From: Clostridiales bacterium
GTDB taxonomy: Bacteria > Bacillota > Clostridia > Lachnospirales > Lachnospiraceae
DNA: 64,000 nt
Direction of reading: 5' to 3'
Assembly (NCBI GenBank): GCA_021204025.1
Contig: JAJQAC010000063.1
Location: forward strand, 1-64,000
Within the stretch, counting starts at the first letter, position 1; each line of letters starts with the position of its first letter. Of the stretch, positions 61,921 through 64,000 are shown piece after piece. The notes under the pieces were generated by a model that was not told the origin of the DNA, made no database searches, and was given only the letters and a program-made list of their open reading frames with translations. A program made the position numbers and the translations under genes.

Positions 61921-62140
61921 GTGCACACGGGCGTATGTGGAAATTTTGCAGCTGACGCTGCATCCGGTCTGCGCTCCGCTTCGGTCGTTGCTAAGCGGTC
62001 CTGTGTGCCAGTGGCACACGTCAAGGACCGACCGAAACGGAGTGTAGATGCCACTGGCACACAGCAACCGGTGCAGCGAGTATGAGGCGAAAAAGCCGCC
62101 TCCTACTCGATTGCAGGGCCGGACAGGGAATATTGTGGCT
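61921..62140 (+). repeat. mosaic repeat copy R5 (modules A', C, B and the start of A)
   Basis: Module A' (about 61929-61967) has GCAGC-TGAC-GCTGC inside. Module C (about 61973-62070) has three nested stems: 61974-61985 with 62031-62042, 61996-62002 with 62024-62030, and 62003-62009 with 62013-62019. Module B (62077-62109) is the CGAGTA/TACTCG hairpin with a GAAAAA loop. The start of another A-like unit (GGGCCGGACAGGGAA) closes the copy. It fills the gap between the tRNA terminator and the topoisomerase gene, in which no separate promoter was recognised. Confidence 0.88.
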
Positions 62141-62181
62141 GGCAGGGGAGTTTCCCGCCGATGGAAACAAGGAGGAAAGGA

Positions 62182-64000
62182 ATGGCAAAATCACAGTACA
62201 ATGCGGACAGTATTACCGTGCTGGAGGGTCTGGAGGCCGTCCGCAGGCGTCCTGGCATGTATATCGGAAGTATCGGAACCAAAGGTCTGAACCATTTGAT
62301 CTATGAAATTGTAGATAACGCGGTAGATGAGCATCTGGCCGGCTATTGCAACACCATATTTGTAACTTTGGAAAAAGACGGCTCCTGCACCGTGCGCGAT
62401 AATGGCCGTGGAATCCCGGTTGAGATGCACAAAAAAGGCGTCTCCGCGGAACGTGTCGTATTTACGACGCTTCACGCCGGCGGAAAGTTTGACAATGAAG
62501 CATACAAAACCAGCGGCGGACTGCACGGAGTGGGTTCCTCTGTTGTGAATGCGCTTTCCGCAAATCTGACTGTCAATGTCAGCAAAAACGGCTTGATTTA
62601 TCATGACGCCTACGAACGCGGGACCGCTGTGGTTAATCTGGAAAAGGGACTGCTGCCAGTGACCGGGCGTACAAAAGAAACCGGCACAGAGATCAATTTT
62701 CTGCCGGACGCAGAAATCTTTGAACATATCCGTTTTCGCGCAGACTGGCTGAAGAGCCGTCTGCATGAGACGGCCTATTTAAATCCGGGCCTGACGATTT
62801 TTTATGAAAACCAACGGGAAGGGGAAGAAGAAAAAGTAACCTTCCACGAGTCCGATGGAATCGTAGCCTATGTAAAAGAACTGAATACCGGAAAATCAGT
62901 GATTCATGAGCCGATTTATTTCAAAGGAGAGTCAGAGCGGATTGAGGTGGAAGCCGCGATTCAGTTTGTTGACACCTTTGAAGAAAATGTCCTGGGATTC
63001 TGCAATAACATCTTCACGCAGGAGGGCGGCACTCATCTGGTAGGATTTAAAACCCGTTTTACCCAGCTGATCAACGCGTATGCGAAAGAACTTGGCGTAT
63101 TAAAGGAAAAGGATCCGAATTTTACCGGAGCGGATACACGAAACGGTATGACTGCGGTCATTGCTGTGCGGCATCCGGATCCGATCTTTGAGGGACAGAC
63201 CAAGACAAAACTGGCGAGTGCGGACGCGTCTAAGGCAGTTTCCACGATTGCCGGGGATATGCTTCAGCATTATTTTGACCGTAATCTGGAGGTCTTAAAA
63301 GGAATCATCGCCTGTGCGGAAAAATCCGCAAAGATCCGCAAAGCGGAAGAAAAAGCAAAAACCAATATGCTGACAAAGTCAAAATTTTCTTTTGACAGCA
63401 ACGGGAAACTGGCAAACTGCGAGAGTCGCGACGCTTCTAAGTGTGAGATCTTTATCGTTGAGGGTGATTCTGCCGGAGGTTCGGCGAAAACAGCGCGAAA
63501 TCGTATGTATCAGGCGATTCTTCCGATCCGCGGCAAGATCCTCAATGTCGAGAAGGCGTCGATGGATAAGGTACTGGCGAACGCGGAGATCAAAACCATG
63601 ATCAACGCGTTTGGATGTGGGTTTTCCGAGGGTTACGGCAATGATTTTGACATTTCCAGGCTGAGGTATGATAAGATCATACTGATGACGGATGCCGATG
63701 TGGACGGCAGCCATATCGATACCCTGCTGCTGACTTTTTTTTACCGTTTTATGCCGGAACTGATTCATGACGGTCATGTATACCTGGCGATGCCCCCGCT
63801 ATATAAGGCAGTTCCTTCCCGCGGACAGGAGGTTTATCTGTATGATGACCGGGAACTGGAGCGCTACCGGAAAACTCATAAAGGAGAATTTCATCTGCAG
63901 CGTTATAAAGGTCTTGGCGAGATGGATCCGGAACAGCTTTGGGAGACGACATTAGATCCGGAACGACGTATCCTCAAACGGGTCGAGATTGAGGATGGAC
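62182..64000 (+). CDS. type IIA topoisomerase subunit B (ParE/GyrB-like), 3' end beyond the window
   Basis: This subunit provides the ATPase and TOPRIM parts of gyrase or topoisomerase IV. The GHKL ATPase domain has EIVDNAVDEHLAG, DNGRGIPVEMH and GGLHGVGSSVVNALS. The transducer domain has the QTKTKL Lys region, and the TOPRIM domain has VEGDSAGGSAKTARNR and TDADVDGSHI. The start ATG 62182 follows AAGGAGGAAAGGA. The frame is open to the last base (606 complete codons), so the gene runs off the window. Absence of recF/dnaN neighbours suggests topoisomerase IV (parE, with parC next) rather than the main gyrB, but the sequence does not decide. Confidence 0.93.
   Translation, partial: MAKSQYNADSITVLEGLEAVRRRPGMYIGSIGTKGLNHLIYEIVDNAVDEHLAGYCNTIFVTLEKDGSCTVRDNGRGIPVEMHKKGVSAERVVFTTLHAGGKFDNEAYKTSGGLHGVGSSVVNALSANLTVNVSKNGLIYHDAYERGTAVVNLEKGLLPVTGRTKETGTEINFLPDAEIFEHIRFRADWLKSRLHETAYLNPGLTIFYENQREGEEEKVTFHESDGIVAYVKELNTGKSVIHEPIYFKGESERIEVEAAIQFVDTFEENVLGFCNNIFTQEGGTHLVGFKTRFTQLINAYAKELGVLKEKDPNFTGADTRNGMTAVIAVRHPDPIFEGQTKTKLASADASKAVSTIAGDMLQHYFDRNLEVLKGIIACAEKSAKIRKAEEKAKTNMLTKSKFSFDSNGKLANCESRDASKCEIFIVEGDSAGGSAKTARNRMYQAILPIRGKILNVEKASMDKVLANAEIKTMINAFGCGFSEGYGNDFDISRLRYDKIILMTDADVDGSHIDTLLLTFFYRFMPELIHDGHVYLAMPPLYKAVPSRGQEVYLYDDRELERYRKTHKGEFHLQRYKGLGEMDPEQLWETTLDPERRILKRVEIEDG

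Overview
The window looks like a chromosomal segment of a spore-forming, anaerobic Firmicute, most probably a member of the Lachnospiraceae (Clostridium cluster XIVa). The evidence is the mix of sporulation genes (spoVAD, spoVAE and an alpha/beta-type SASP), a PolC-type replicative polymerase, the Firmicute orders cmk-ispH-S1 and pyrH-frr-uppS-cdsA-dxr-rseP-ispG-polC, clpP-clpX-lon-engB behind trigger factor, an anaerobic (cbi) cobalamin pathway, and strong purine-rich ribosome binding sites. Nearly all genes are on the + strand. No phage, transposase, rRNA or CRISPR array is visible.

Layout: (1) 1-4001, an operon of a circularly permuted ATP-grasp protein (5' end missing or broken), an alpha-E protein, a transglutaminase-like protein and two aspartoacylase-like proteins, the second of which has lost key metal and catalytic residues. 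(2) 4.2-8.4 kb, a class A penicillin-binding protein converging on spoVAD-spoVAE. (3) 8.6-13.3 kb, a YigZ/IMPACT protein, TypA, a tandem-OB single-strand-binding-like protein and LuxS. (4) 13.4-25.3 kb, purL, aspartate kinase, a degenerate M28-peptidase lipoprotein, a BaiN-like flavoprotein, an MGMT-like protein, cmk, ispH, an S1-domain protein and a SASP. (5) 25.3-36.1 kb, one long cobalamin operon (cbiD, cbiG, a cbiJ-cbiE fusion, cbiT, cbiA, cobU, a P1 peptidase, cobS, a short second cobU-like gene, cbiB, cobD). (6) 36.0-43.4 kb, a CYTH protein, then tig, clpP, clpX, lon and engB. (7) 43.5-50.3 kb, an SLH-domain protein with an HlyD/MacB-type export system, a dipeptidase and a phosphopantetheinyl transferase. 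(8) 50.3-61.3 kb, pyrH, frr, uppS, cdsA, dxr, rseP, ispG, polC. (9) 61.3-64.0 kb, a long hairpin element, three tRNA genes and the start of a type IIA topoisomerase B subunit.

The most unusual content is non-coding. Five intergenic gaps (about 11.5, 36.5, 40.2, 51.7 and 62.0 kb) hold members of a mosaic repeat family built from a few interchangeable hairpin modules, all in the same orientation. Copies differ at paired positions in ways that keep the hairpins. Two further, unrelated hairpin-rich elements lie at 9.3-9.46 kb and 61.37-61.50 kb; the second has interleaved arms of pseudoknot topology inside a perfect 23-bp inverted repeat.
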